DNA from: Chiridota heheva
Taxonomy: Eukaryota; Echinodermata; Holothuroidea; Apodida; Chiridotidae
Assembly: GCA_020152595.1 (NCBI GenBank)
Contig: JAIGNY010001269.1
Location: 62,001 to 126,000, forward strand
Reading direction: 5' to 3'
DNA: 64,000 bases
Shown here: positions 35,225 to 46,924 of the stretch, piece after piece
Position numbering within the stretch: position 1 is the first letter of the stretch
Layout: every line of letters begins with the position of its first letter
Notes under the pieces: model-generated
The model's input: only the letters and a program-made list of their open reading frames with translations
Database searches by the model: none
Told to the model about the DNA's origin: nothing
Translations under genes and position numbers: made by a program

Positions 35225-35540
35225 TTATAGTGCTTCCATAAGACTTACTGTAGAGGTTTCAATGTACTTTGTAGTAATACACGATTATTCATATACTTGA
35301 AAGCAGTACTAAAGAAGTATTCTAAATTTATAAACTATTTATAGTATTCCTTCTTTTTTACCATGTGATTAAATGCAAGCATGTGGTCTGCTTTAGTTCT
35401 TTGAAGGGAGCTGGTAGCTGTAACACATTTACAACTTATTCCTTAACAGAATATGTGCATGATCAAAAGTCTTTCAGAATTAGCCTTTCTAGAAACTTAA
35501 AAGTATTCCAAAGTAATAACAAGTATAAATAAGGTGTAAT
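35225..35540. repeat. Segmental duplicate, copy 1
   Basis: AATACACGATTATTCATATA, GCAAGCATGTGGTCTGCTTT and AGAATATGTGCATGATC are shared in order with 37700-37995. The two copies flank the 22-bp minisatellite in the same orientation. Confidence 0.8.
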
Positions 35541-35799
35541 TTCAAGTTTGAGTCGAGTTACATAAATGTGTCGGACATACAATGAAATGGATTTTCTTGT
35601 AGGTGAAAGCATCTCATATTTTGTGCCTTGAGGCATGAAGATTTCTTTTCTTAGATGCATTCAGCCAGAAGGAAGGGGTGAATTTTTTTCTGATATTCAA
35701 TTCATTCAAAATACAAATGAAAAATAATTAAATATACATTTCTGTAATTTATTTCAACAACTTTTTGTGCAGGACTTTTAAGAGTTATAATTTTTCTGG

Positions 35800-37310
35800 A
35801 TGTTGGCACTGTGTAAGTTCCATTACTATGAAAGGTGTCTGTCTATGTTAACAATCGGATCCACAACATCAGGTTTAAGGATCTGCACCATCCAATATAA
35901 GGACTGACACCATTTAGTTTAAGGATGACTCTATTTGGTTTAAGGATTGACACCATTTGGTTTAAGGATTGATACCATTCGGTTTAAGGATTGACACAAT
36001 TCGGTTTAAGGATTGACACCATTTAGTTTAAGGATTGACACCATTCGATTTAAGAATTGACACCATTCTGTTTATGGATTGACACTATTGGGTTTAAGGA
36101 TTGATACCATTTGGTTTAAGGTTTGACATTATTCGGTTTAAGGATGGACACCATTCCGTTTAAGGATTGACACCATTCGGTTTAAGGATTGACACCATTC
36201 GGTTTAAGGATTGACACCATTCGGTTTGAGAATTGACACCATTCGGTTTAAGGATTGACACATTTTGGTTTAAGGATTGACACCATTCAGTTTAAGGATT
36301 GACACAATTCCGTTTAAGGATTGACACAATTCGGTTTAAGGATTGACACAATTCGGTTTAAGGATTGACACCATTCGGTTTAAGGATTGACACAATTCGG
36401 TTTAAGGATTGACACAATTCGGTTTAAAGATTGACACCATTCCATTTGAGGATGACTCCATTCAGTTTAAGGATTGACACCATTAGGTTTGGGAATGACA
36501 CCATTTAGTTTAATGATTTACACCATTTGGTTTAAGGATTGACACCATTCCCTTTGAGAATTGACACAATTTGATTGACACAATTCGGTTTTGACAATTC
36601 GGTTTGGTCTCAAGGATTGACACCATTCGGTTTAAGGATTGACACAATTCAGGTTTAAGGATTGACACCATTCGGTTTAAGGATTGACACATTTTGGTTT
36701 TAAGGATTGACAATTCTGTCCATTTTATTCGATTTAAGGATTGACACCATACGGTTTGATGATTGACAATTCGGTTTTTTGACACAATTCGGTTTAAAGA
36801 TTGACACCATTCCATTTGAGGATTGACATTCGGTTTAAGGATTAACACCATTCAGTTTAAGGATTGACACACTGGTATAAGGTTTGACACCATTCGATTT
36901 AAGGATTGACACCATTCGGTTTAAGGATTGACACATTCAGTTTAAGGATTGACACCATTCAGTTTAAGGATTGACACAATTCGGTTTAAGGATTGACACT
37001 ATTCAATTTTGACATTGACAGTTTAAGGATTGACACCATTGGGTTTGGATTGACTCCATTTTGACTCCATATGGTTTAAGGATTGACTCCATTTTGACAC
37101 CATTTTGACACAATTTGGTTTGACACCATTTTGACACAATTCAGTTTAAGGATGGACACCATCTAGTTTAAAGATGGGCATCATTCAGTTGAGGATTGAC
37201 ACCATTTTGACACAATTCAGTTGAAGGATGGACACCATTCGGTTTAAAGATTGACACCAATCGGTTTAAGAATTGACACAATATGGTTTAAGGATCTACA
37301 TCTGTACAAT
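35800..37310. repeat. 22-bp minisatellite
   Basis: About 60 units of TTTAAGGATTGACACCATTC plus GG, with many truncated units after 36560. The left border (TTGGCACTGTGTAAGTTCCATTA ... GGATC) is homologous to the array-free locus 39585-39690, which shows the sequence before expansion. Confidence 0.92.
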
Positions 37311-37699
37311 CTAGTATATGATCTGAAGCATAATTTATCTTGTAACTTAAGTTATGACTTTGTCTCTCTTGGTGTCGTCAGCCATGAATAAACCAAGAAA
37401 AACCTTGACTTGAACCGTTGGATGTTAATACATGGATCCACTTTATTTTATGGGTGCACCCAGGGCTGAGGCTTTCTCAAAATTATGAGGGGCAAATTTG
37501 GAGAAAACTGAGCCATGTCTGTGGGGTACGAGAAAAGAACCAGCTCTGTAGCCAGGATTTTTTCTCAAAGAGAGACATTGAAACTTTAAGATGGTGCAAT
37601 TAAGACAGGCTCCATTTTCCATTGTTTTTGTTTTGTCGTAAATTGATAAAATAATGTTAAGGAAGTTCTTTATATTAAGTCTATTGGGTGGGTATCTAA

Positions 37700-37995
37700 G
37701 TTTGAGAGGTTTAACTACATTTTGTAGTAATACACGATTATTCATATACTTGAAAGCAGTACTAAAGAAGTATTCTTGATTTATAAACTATGTATATATA
37801 ATGTTCTTTTATTTTCACTGTGTGAATAAATGCAAGCATGTGGTCTGCTTTAGTTCTTTGAAGGGAGCTGGCAGCTGTAACATGTTTAAAACTTATTCCT
37901 TAACAGAATATGTGCATGATCGAAAAGTCTTTCAGAATTAGCCTTTCTAGAAACGTAAAAGTATTCAAAAGTAATTACAAGTATTAATAAGGTTT
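37700..37995. repeat. Segmental duplicate, copy 2
   Basis: Partner of 35225-35540: same landmarks, with small differences such as a longer TATATATAAT stretch. Confidence 0.8.
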
Positions 37996-38109
37996 ATAAA
38001 AAAAATGATAGAGTATTTGCATTGTCATGACCGGTGCATTAAATCCCTGTAATAATACACGACCTTGAGTATCTTAGTTTAGTCCATTTTTACAACAGGT
38101 GAATTTCTT

Positions 38110-38645
38110 AACAAGCGAAAAAATGTATTTAAGCTTTTCCCTTGTTTTTCGTTCTCCCCTCACCGTGCACCATATCCTCCTTGCCTGCCCCCATCAACCT
38201 CCCCAGAGCTTCCGTCACCCCTCACAACTCCATAGCCGAGCTCTTCCAGAATAACTCCCCAAATAAAATGATCACCTTTCTTCACCTCTACAGCCATATT
38301 TAATCATCCTCCCCATCCCCTACCTATCTACCTACCGGTTATCATACCTGTCTACAAACCACGAGGCCCCGGGTTCAATCCTGGGGTGGGTAGACACGCC
38401 TTACTTTCATTGACTTGGTTGTCGATGTTATGTCTTTTTTAACAGCATTTGTACTGTCCCTGCACTTCCTTGTGTGTTCAACTCTCTCTCTCTCCTCTCC
38501 CCTACCTACTTTCACCCCAGCTTCGGTCCCAGCTTCCTGGCTAGCCCCCTTCTTCTATCAAATTTCTATCATCTTTTTACCAACGTCTGGAATGATCTAA
38601 CCTCTTGGGCACAATTTGACCCTTGTTGTCGCGGTGCCGTTAACA
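38110..38645 (+). pseudogene. LINE 3' relic with inserted tRNA-like fragment
   Basis: Encodes traces of the C-terminal zinc-knuckle-like region (CACCATATCCTCCTTGCCTG = HHILLAC) and FLHLYSHI, then the tail GGAATGATCTAACCTCTTGG and GTGCCGTTAA. At 38336-38400 a patch with CCCCGGGTTCAATCCTGG looks like a tRNA B box. The tail is interrupted at 38642 by another element. Confidence 0.65.
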
Positions 38646-39222
38646 GACCTGCCAACTATACGATTTTGCCATATTTAATACAGGAAAATGTTGAGAAAAA
38701 GATTGTACATTTTTTGGCACCAGAATACAGTACGTTTGTTTGTTTTTTATTTTTACTCATACTTTTTACGCTCGGTTGGCGTTCATGTCCTCTTGAAGGA
38801 TTTTTGCTGACTTAACCGATTCAGATTCAGAATACGATTTATAACCATTTGCGGCTGCCGCCAAAAAGTGTAGACTACAAGTTAATTATGCATAAGGCAA
38901 CCTACCTGCAACAGAGTTCCGATCAAGTTTAAGTACTCCAGTTCTATCAGACTGTTTAAGTAGCAAGATCTTTTGGCAAGCAGCAGGGATTCCATCCCAT
39001 CAACATACATTAAAAAATGAAGCACTCCAGAAATGCAAAAAGGCTAACTGCCGCATACAATAAGAGAAACTGAAAGTACAGTGGTAATTTTTTTTCTGCC
39101 ACAGTAAACCTTTGTTTTGTACATTTTGTTTGAACAGTACAATTTTTTTTTATCAAAAATACAACTTTTGTAGTTCCAGAATACAGTTTGGTGATCCTAG
39201 AGGTTGGCAGGTCTGTTGTTAA
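38642..39222. mobile_element. TIR element nested in the LINE tail
   Basis: Begins CAGACCTGCCAAC and ends GTTGGCAGGTCTG, with GTTAA on both sides as a possible 5-bp target duplication. The LINE tail (GTGCCGTTAA | GTCTTCATCTAACAAAC) resumes after it. Both interior ends carry similar words in opposite sense (GAATACAGT). No transposase seen. Confidence 0.7.
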
Positions 39223-39359
39223 GTCTTCATCTAACAAACTTTTTATTCTTTTTTGTTGTTTTTTGTTCATGTTAAACAATCCGACACAGAAATGTTATAA
39301 AAAGATTCATGTTTTGACATAGTGTTTATGTGCTTATTTCATGCAAGGTTTAAGGGACT

Positions 39360-39480
39360 TTACACTCATGAATGGCGCTTCTACAGTCCGGTTATTCTAC
39401 TTTGGTCAAAGTCGTTTGCCCCGTGTATTAAATATGCATATGAAATACCCCTCCTCAACATTTATCTATAATTAATGCGT
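39360..39480. other. Patch similar to 5990-6060
   Basis: TTAAATATGCATATGAAATA here and TTAAATACGCATATAAATAC there. Weak similarity, possibly an old interspersed repeat. Confidence 0.25.
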
Positions 39481-39564
39481 TTCCAGCGTTACCGGCACGG
39501 CGGCGTTGTTCACTTTTTCAAATGTATTAATGGGATGATACCTTTCCATACACTTAACAAGTTT

Positions 39565-39700
39565 ATGTACAGCATCTGGAACAGTTAGTTGTTGGTGCTA
39601 TGTAAGTTTTATTATTATAAGTTAACAGTAGTAGGATCCAGACGATCTGGTAAAGGGATGTGCACCATCCGTTAGAAGGATTATTAGAAGGTTTATATAG
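39565..39700. repeat. Array-free paralogue of the 22-bp minisatellite border
   Basis: GTTGGTGCTATGTAAGTTTTATTATTA ... GGATCCAGAC ... GTGCACCATCCGTTAGAAGG parallels 35805-35900, where the 22-bp array begins. Confidence 0.6.
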
Positions 39701-39964
39701 TGAAACTTGGATCTGTATCATTTTAAATATATCCATCATCTTCAATAGCCAAAACTCTGGAAAGATATTTACAGTACTACTGTATATCAACATTTTGAGA
39801 TATCTGCTTTTTCAAATTAAATTAGCTGTTTGACTCAAAAGTTGAAATGTTTTATGAATAAATAAAACTTCGTAAAGTGTCCTTACATTTAAGTTCTTTG
39901 TCTCAAATATAAGCTAAAATTTTGTTAATCATTCTGTTTTTGTTTACTGGATGGAGCAAAGTTG

Positions 39965-40735
39965 AATAACCCCATGTCCCACCTCCTCCCTGAACTCCTA
40001 TCGCCCCCCTCTGCAGGAAAAGAATTCTTTTCTTCTGGATATCCAGCCATGTTGGCATCCCCGGCAATGACAGAGCTGATTCAATCGCTAAGCTTGCCCT
40101 TAACCTCTCCTCTCCCAAAACGCTTTCTGACATCAAACCACTTATCGCTTCTATTGTTCATAATTGCTGGCAAATCTCATGGGACTCTCAAATTAACAAC
40201 AAACTCCACGACATTCAGCCCACCATTCCGACCAAACCCACCATCTACAATCTCTCCTGATCGACAACGTCTACATTACCCGCCTTAGAATAGGTCACAC
40301 CCACCTCACTCACTCCCACCTCCTTACTGGCTACCCCCACCCCTCTGCAACAATTGCCATTTCCCCTTCTCAGTCCACCATATCCTCCTCCATGCCTGCC
40401 CCTGTACAACATTCTCAGTGCTTCCTTCATAAGTCCATAGCAGAGTTCTTCCAGAAAAACCCTCCAGAAAAAATTATCTCCTTTCTTCATCATGCCTTCC
40501 TCTACAACCATATTTAGTCCTCCTCTCCCACCCATTTTTACCTACTTTTGCCTTTTTTTACACCCCTGCACTTCCTCTGTCGATCTCACTTCCTGGCTCT
40601 TACCCCCCTGTACTTCTCTCATACTCCTATTTTTTCTTCTTCCTACTTCTGAAATGATCTAACCTCTCGGGCACAATTTGACCCTTGCTGTCGTGGTGCT
40701 GTTAATAAGCCTTCATTAAACAAACAAACATATTC
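39965..40735 (+). pseudogene. LINE RNase H / 3' end relic
   Basis: In one frame it reads WISSHVGIPGNDRADSIAKL, then SDIKPLIASIVHNCW, then IGHTHLTHSHLL and the tail FLHHAFLYNHI before the stop. SHVGIPGNDRAD is the last catalytic block of LINE RNase H domains. It ends with GGCACAATTTGACCCTTGCT, GTGCTGTTAATAAGCCTTCA and an AAAC tail. It is 5'-truncated and about 75-80% like the 48130-49450 copy by eye. Confidence 0.85.
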
Positions 40736-40869
40736 TTTAGTTAATAATATTGAATTATAATTGTATGATAAAGTAAGAAAAATGCAATTTGTGTGATATT
40801 TAGGAATCAAAGCTAAAAATTGAAATGAAATGTTCACTTTCAACTAGAACAGTAATTGAAACCCACATA

Positions 40870-42150
40870 TGACCCGGTCAATTATAAAAATGGCATCTCA
40901 CACTTAAGTCCCACATGGCATCCCATGTCTAACATGGCATCCCACCCCATGTCACACATGACATCCCATCCCATGTCACACATGGCATTCCACCATATCT
41001 CCCACATGGCATCTCACCCCATGTCCCACATGACATCCCATCCCTTGTCCCATGTGGCATTCCACCATATGTCCAACATGGCATCGCATCCTATGACCCA
41101 CATGGCATCCCACCCTATGTCCCACATGGATCCCATCCCACATGCCTTGTCCCACATGGCATTCCACCATACAGTATATCTCACATGGCATACCACCATA
41201 TGTCCCACATGGCATCCCACCCTATGTCCCATATGGATCCATCATAGATGTATGTCCCACATTAATCCAACCATATGTACAACATGACATCTCTCCCTAT
41301 GTCCCACATGGCATCCCTCCCTGTGTCCCACATAGCATCTCTCCATCCCCCATGGTATCTCTCCCTATGTCATCACACCTTATGTCCCGCATCAGTAGCT
41401 TCCCACCTGTCCCACATGGAATCCCACCTTATGTCCCACATGGTATCCTCCAAATGTCATCCTACTTTATGTCCCACATGGCATCGCAGCCCATGGCCTC
41501 CTACCATATGTCCCACATGGCCTCCTACCCTATGTCACACATGGCATTCCAACCTATGTCACACTCTTGTTACTCGTGGTATTCCACCTCAAGTCCCATA
41601 TGGCGTTCCACCCTGTTTCACATGGCATCCCACCCAATGTCCCACAGGCTCCATGAGAAGTCCCATCTAGCTATCACAGTCCCTGATTAAGCATACTATG
41701 TATGAAAGTGTCAGTTCATAGAATAAGTTATATGCAAATGACTTGTTGAAATGGGGTGGGACCCCATGTCCCACATGTCCCACATGAAATCCCATGGCAT
41801 TCCACTATATATCCTACATGGCATTCTACCCTGTTCCACATGGCATCCCATCCCATGTTCCACATGGCATCCCACCCCATGTCCCACATGGCATCCCACC
41901 CCATGTCCCACATGACGTCCCATAGGCTCCATAAAAAGTCTCATCCTAGCTATCACAGTCCCTGATTGAGCATACTATGTATGAAAGTGTCAGTTCATAT
42001 AACTTAAATGCAAATGAAATGTTGAATAAGAAAAAAAGGCAGAGTCAAATAATTATGCCTAATATTACGCTTGGTGTATACCACATGGTATATATTATAT
42101 CATATGGCCCCCTATCCATGTCCCACATGGCATCCCTCCCTATGTCCATA
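40870..42150. repeat. CATGGCATCCCACCCTATGT minisatellite, locus 3 (opposite orientation)
   Basis: Units near 24 bp of CCCACATGGCATCCCACCCT plus ATGT fill 40895-41650, 41755-41930 and 42105-42150. The blocks are separated by a repeated spacer (CACAGTCCCTGATTAAGCAT, GTATGAAAGTGTCAGTTCAT, ATGCAAATGA) at 41670, 41950 and 42170. The array is the reverse complement of loci 1 and 2. Confidence 0.88.
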
Positions 42151-42249
42151 TGCAGTCACATCCTGTCACACTCCCTGACTGAGCATACTAAATAAAAAAA
42201 AGTCTGGTCAGTTCAGACACTGTAGCAACTTTATGCAAATGACCTCAAT

Positions 42250-43990
42250 AATAAAGGCGGAGTTTTATAATCATGCCTGATACAACCGTTCAATTTGTGC
42301 CCAAATATTTTTTTAAAGGATTTTAAATCTCCAGTGCTACGAGAGAGACGCTTGAGGATTTCTAAAGAATTTTGGAAAATTATATCATTTTACAGTTATC
42401 TTCTAAGGAATTATCAAATGTGTTGTAGACTTTTAGGAAACTAGTCTTCAATCTGTCTTAAGTGTCTCTGAAAAACTAACATTTTGTAGGGAAATTAAAA
42501 CCTTTCATAACTCTGAAGAAAATTTTAACATTTTCTGAGGAATTCTCAAAAAACTTTTAACATTTCTAAAGAAATCTCAGGAAAAACTGTGGATGGCCAG
42601 ACAGCTGGATGAAATCGCCATTACATAGGTTCGCAGTATCCTTCGCATGCTCACCAAAAACATGTAAACAAGTCAAAGTGAATTTTCTTTAGATAATGTT
42701 GCAAAGATTGCAAAATCTAATCTACAAATTGCAAAATCTACACTACAAATTGGAAATGCAGTGATAAAAATTGTATTTCTTTGTTGTTTATCTCAGAGAG
42801 ATGTAATGTCTGCACTATGAACTAAATATTCATTTTATAATTCTTAGAACAAACTTTCTTGTTTATCAAATAATTTTATAAAAATTAGGCCTCCAGAGAT
42901 TATTTCAGGAGAACTACTACTGTATGTATATCATGAATTTAAACTACCTTTTTCTATAGAGCTGTAACATATTTGGTTGCTCTATGGTTGATCAAAAAAA
43001 TAATACACAGAGACTAAAGAAATGTTTGAAGTTTTAATTTATTTCTTTCAAATGAAAATGCATGCACCTACCATCTGGAAATGATTCAGAAATTTTACAG
43101 GTAGTCAGGGATGCAAATCCCCCCTCTCCCCCTTGCAATCTGCCCACCCAGTACTCATCTCTATCCACACTGAAAGGCACCCTTAATTTCTGAAGTAATA
43201 AAAGTCAGTGAAAGCAGCTGGCAGCCCAAAAGTGAGAGGGTATTTTTTTGGAGTCTCAAGAATATTCAAACATACATTTTGTGCACTGAAAACATTTGAT
43301 ACAAATGTTCAAATTATTCATAATCATTTCTTACAAATATCTAAATAATTTTTAAGAAACATAAGTATTAAAACTATTCCTAGCTTTGCTATTTAAAAAT
43401 GCCCATGACGCCATCACTTTTAAACTGACAAAGCTCCTATAGAGGGATTTCATCACGTACCTAACTCATTTGGAAGCCTTTTTGCAGGGGAAGCGCCATT
43501 GCGTTTCACGCGTCTTCACACAGCTCAATCAACATCACACGTACAACAAACATACTGAATGCTAACCTACCTACCAGTTTAGCAAATTTTACTAATTGCA
43601 TTTATTTTTTGGGTCGCTTCCGATTTTACTTTATATTTTCCTTCAGTTTGATATATTCATACAATGAGTAACTTTTCACGTAAACGCCATCTGTTTGTTC
43701 GTTATACACAGACAAAGCCTACATACCTGATATAAAGTGCTCACTGCAAATCCTAGTGTGAACCATATAGGTTAAAAGCTGTTGCGTCACACAGCAGAAA
43801 CCCACTTTGAAGGTCAATCAGGATTAGATGGAAATCGAAAAAAAGTATTTTTATTCCTCGGCACACGTCTATTAGTGCAACCAATAGCACAGCAAGATTC
43901 CGGCATAATTATCTGACAAAAATTGGGTCTTCTATAACAACATGCAAACTTTTGAAAGTCTATTTAAGTATACAGCAGACGACAGTGTTC
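42250..43990. other. Intergenic, low in recognisable repeats
   Basis: No coding pattern. 43380-44040 is comparatively GC-rich, with several CG dinucleotides and a CACGTG. It could be a regulatory or old exon region, but nothing in it is diagnostic. Confidence 0.3.
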
Positions 43991-44224
43991 TTGCCCGACA
44001 AAATGGTGATGTAAACAAAGTCACGTGATCTCATGACATCAGCTGAAACATCCTTATAAGAAATTGAAAACGTTTTGTGGCTTTGATGTAATAAATATTT
44101 CTTTTATAATAATTACGAGTATAACACTAATTCAAAACTGTCCCAATGTATTATTCTGAGGTCCATAGAATATACACATATGCTTCTCTTGAACACAATC
44201 TCTGAAAAGTGAACTCGCCATTCG

Positions 44225-44519
44225 TCCCTGTTTTGACATAGTGACGAATGGTGCAAAAGTAGTTTTTGTTTTGACACAGTGACAAATGTGTAATTAACAT
44301 TAATTGCAAATTAATAGGCTTTACAAATAACTGCTTTTTGTGTTTGTTTCATTTATCGATTATTTACAATTGAAATAATTTATCCGTTATAGAGAACGAG
44401 GAAAATAATAATATAAATCATACGTAGTAATATGCATTTAAACACATTTGCCACTGTCAAACGAAAAAAAAGAAGCTTTTCCAGTCAACTCTATATTCGT
44501 CACTATGTCAAAACAGGGA
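44225..44519. mobile_element. Short MITE with 24-bp TIRs
   Basis: CCCTGTTTTGACATAGTGAC (44225) and GTCACTATGTCAAAACAGGG (end 44519) are exact reverse complements, extended inward by GAAT/ATTC. About 295 bp, AT-rich and non-coding. A third TTTTGACACAGTGACAAATG lies inside, at 44270. Confidence 0.8.
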
Positions 44520-44734
44520 TGAATTAAAAGTGTATTGAGGCATAGCAATTTCTACATAGATCAAAAGAGTTTTATCTGAGCAAGTCAGTTTTCGAGTTCC
44601 GTCTAAATAGTTTGATGAGTTTTATGCAAGGTTTGTTATGTACTGTATGATAGAGTGAACAGTTCAAAATCTTTATCAACTCTCTCAAAATTTAAGAATG
44701 AAAAATTCAATATGCAGTAAAATAGTCAAGGTAG

Positions 44735-45120
44735 AACAGAACTAATTAGATATTACTGCACCAGCCCAAAATAAACCCCCAGAGAAAAGGATCTAAAAAT
44801 ATTTTAAGAGTCCGGAAGCTGAGAAGATCAAAATTTTAGGAATGGTGGAAAATGGATGGGTCTTGATTATGCATATCCAACCTTGATGAGATCATTCATT
44901 TGGTGAGTGTGTACAACACCTCTTTATTTCAGCATAAAAAAAGGCTTAAAACCTCCTATGACCCCTATTGAAAGATATTATAAAGTGCTGTTCAGAAAAC
45001 ATCACGAAATATCCTAAATCTTTGGGTTCTGGTACAAAAAGGACCCTGAACTTGACTCTTTTATCATAGGTTTCAATGAGACAGCTAACAGTTCCTTGCT
45101 ACCTCAATTCTTTGGCTACT
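44735..45120. repeat. Dispersed repeat, copy 2
   Basis: Partner of 8700-9180, same orientation, with small deletions relative to it. Confidence 0.65.
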
Positions 45121-45177
45121 TTCTTGGTTGTTAATAGTTTTGGAGCAATGTAGTTATTGTCGCCTCTCCTATTCTTA

Positions 45178-45735
45178 CACCTTTTGAATTGACCCAATCT
45201 GGTCAATGTTTTTACACCTTTAAGTTTGACCCAATCTGGTCGATGTTTTTACACCTTTAGGTTTGACCCAATCTGGTCAATGCTTTTACACCTTTAAGTT
45301 TGACCCAATCTGGTCAATGTTTTTACACCTTTAAGTTTGACCCAATCTGGTCAATGTTTTTACACCTTTTTATTTGACCCAAACTGGTCAATGTTTTTAC
45401 ACCTTTCAATTTGACCCAATCTGGTCAATGTTTTTACACCTTTAAGTTTGACCCAATCTAGTCAATGTTTTTACACCTTTAAGTTTGACCCAATCTGGTC
45501 AATGTTTTTACACCCTTAAGTTCGGCCCAATCTGGTCAATGTTTTTACACCTTCAAGAATGACCCAATCTGGTCAATGTTTTTACACCTTTTAATTTAAC
45601 CCAATCTGGTCAATGTTTTAACACCTTTTAATTTGACCCAATCTGGTCAATGTTTTTACACCTTTAAGTTTGACCCAATCTAGTCACTGTTTTTACACCT
45701 CTTAGTTTGACCAATCTGGTCAATGTTTTAGGCTA
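45178..45735. repeat. 37-bp minisatellite
   Basis: About 15 units of GACCCAATCTGGTCAATGTT plus TTTACACCTTTAAGTTT. Confidence 0.92.
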
Positions 45736-46165
45736 TAACTTCTTTTTTCCATGAAATGATGACATCAGCACATGCACAAACTCTAGCCTGCCTTCCAGAC
45801 TTAGTCTTGTTTCACAAATTGCTGCAAAATGGAACAATTTTACAAGATTTTGATAAATCATTTTGCTACTTTGATGGTTTAAAGCAATTGGTTAATGTTG
45901 CCTCTTATGACCTATTAAGTATGAGCTAATATGGACATTGCTTTCAATGTATACTGTTATTTTCTTTTGTTCTGCAACATGATGACATCGGTTCACTAGT
46001 ACCTTCCAGACTTGGTCTTGGTTCACAAACTTGCCTTTCCAGTTTGACCTTGACTCACTTGGCTGTCAGTCTTCAGCATTTTGGTCCTTGAGATATCCAC
46101 ACTAGAAAGAATTGTGGAGATTTAAAACCCTTTTTATTCTGTGCCATTCATGCTGGGTACCATTT

Positions 46166-46400
46166 TGAATTCCACCACGAGTGCTGCATTGTGTCCTTGA
46201 GCAAGACACTTTACATGCTCCAGTCCACTCAGATATAAAATGAGTACCAGCATTGCTGGGCAGTTAACCTGCAATGGACTGATGACCTATCAACGGGGAG
46301 TCATGTATTCTCACTTCTGCACAGAAACCGGGGAAGGCCCATCCCCGGGGATGGGCTGGATTATGGATGTAGCTTTTCACTGCTCAGCAGTCACCTTCGT
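46166..46400 (+). mobile_element. SINE body in the RCC1L 3' region
   Basis: GTGCTGCATTGTGTCCTTGA, GCAAGACACTTTACATGCTC, GCAGTTAACCTGCAATGGAC and AGAAACCGGGGAAGGCCC match the SINE at 13409 after its tRNA head. It lies antisense to RCC1L and reaches to within a few bases of the stop codon, so it forms most of the 3' UTR if the AATAAA at 46133-46138 is used. Confidence 0.75.
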
Positions 46401-46403
46401 TGT

Positions 46404-46481
46404 TCACATGAGGTTTTTACTCAGTATAACAGTGTGGTCAACTCCACATGCTACATCTGTCACTTCACCAGGAACACAAAC
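46404..46481 (-). CDS. RCC1L: RCC1L, last coding exon
   Basis: Read on the minus strand, a TTGCAG acceptor is followed by VCVPGEVTDVACGVDHTVIL and SKNLM, then TGA. This matches the C-terminal blade of RCC1L (pattern G-E-x-VDVACG-x-DHMVTLAK). RCC1L is a mitochondrial RCC1-fold protein known to work in mitoribosome large-subunit assembly and mitochondrial fusion. A candidate AATAAA (as TTTATT on + at 46133-46138) lies about 270 bp downstream. The intervening 3' region is largely a SINE in the opposite sense. Confidence 0.88.
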   Translation of the reverse strand, partial: VCVPGEVTDVACGVDHTVILSKNLM

Positions 46482-46924
46482 CTGCAAATGAAAGAAAAGT
46501 AAGAATTTACATGCCTAAACAGATCCACAGGGGGGGCCCAGATCTACAGAGTGGTCCAGATCCCCCTTTTCAGTTAAAACAGATCCCACTTTTTGATTTT
46601 ATATTAATTTAATTTTGTTTATGCATTGAAAATATTTCTTTTCAATTTTCATTTCAAATTTACAGTTACTTCACTGACTTAATACTCTCATTATATATCT
46701 AAATGGCTGACCCTAACAGCACAATTAGGTTGGGCCCACGCTGTCAAACTTGGCAGAAAGTTGGGTCAACGTTGGATGATTGTACTATACCCAAAAATCT
46801 ACTTGCATACGTCGGCTCAATGTTGACAACATTTTATTACAAATACAATTTTTTGCCAATGGTTGCCAACAATTGGCTAACGTTGGCCCAATGGTGTGGG
46901 CAATCTGAAGACTTACAAAATCCT

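Noticed and set aside
38336-38400. Candidate tRNA gene
   Set aside because: It has a B box-like CCCCGGGTTCAATCC, but no convincing acceptor stem or full cloverleaf could be drawn. It lies inside a LINE relic and is more likely a tRNA-derived repeat.
42250-44040. Possible promoter/CpG island for a third gene
   Set aside because: Some CG dinucleotides and a CACGTG, but no exon, TATA or conserved reading frame to support it.
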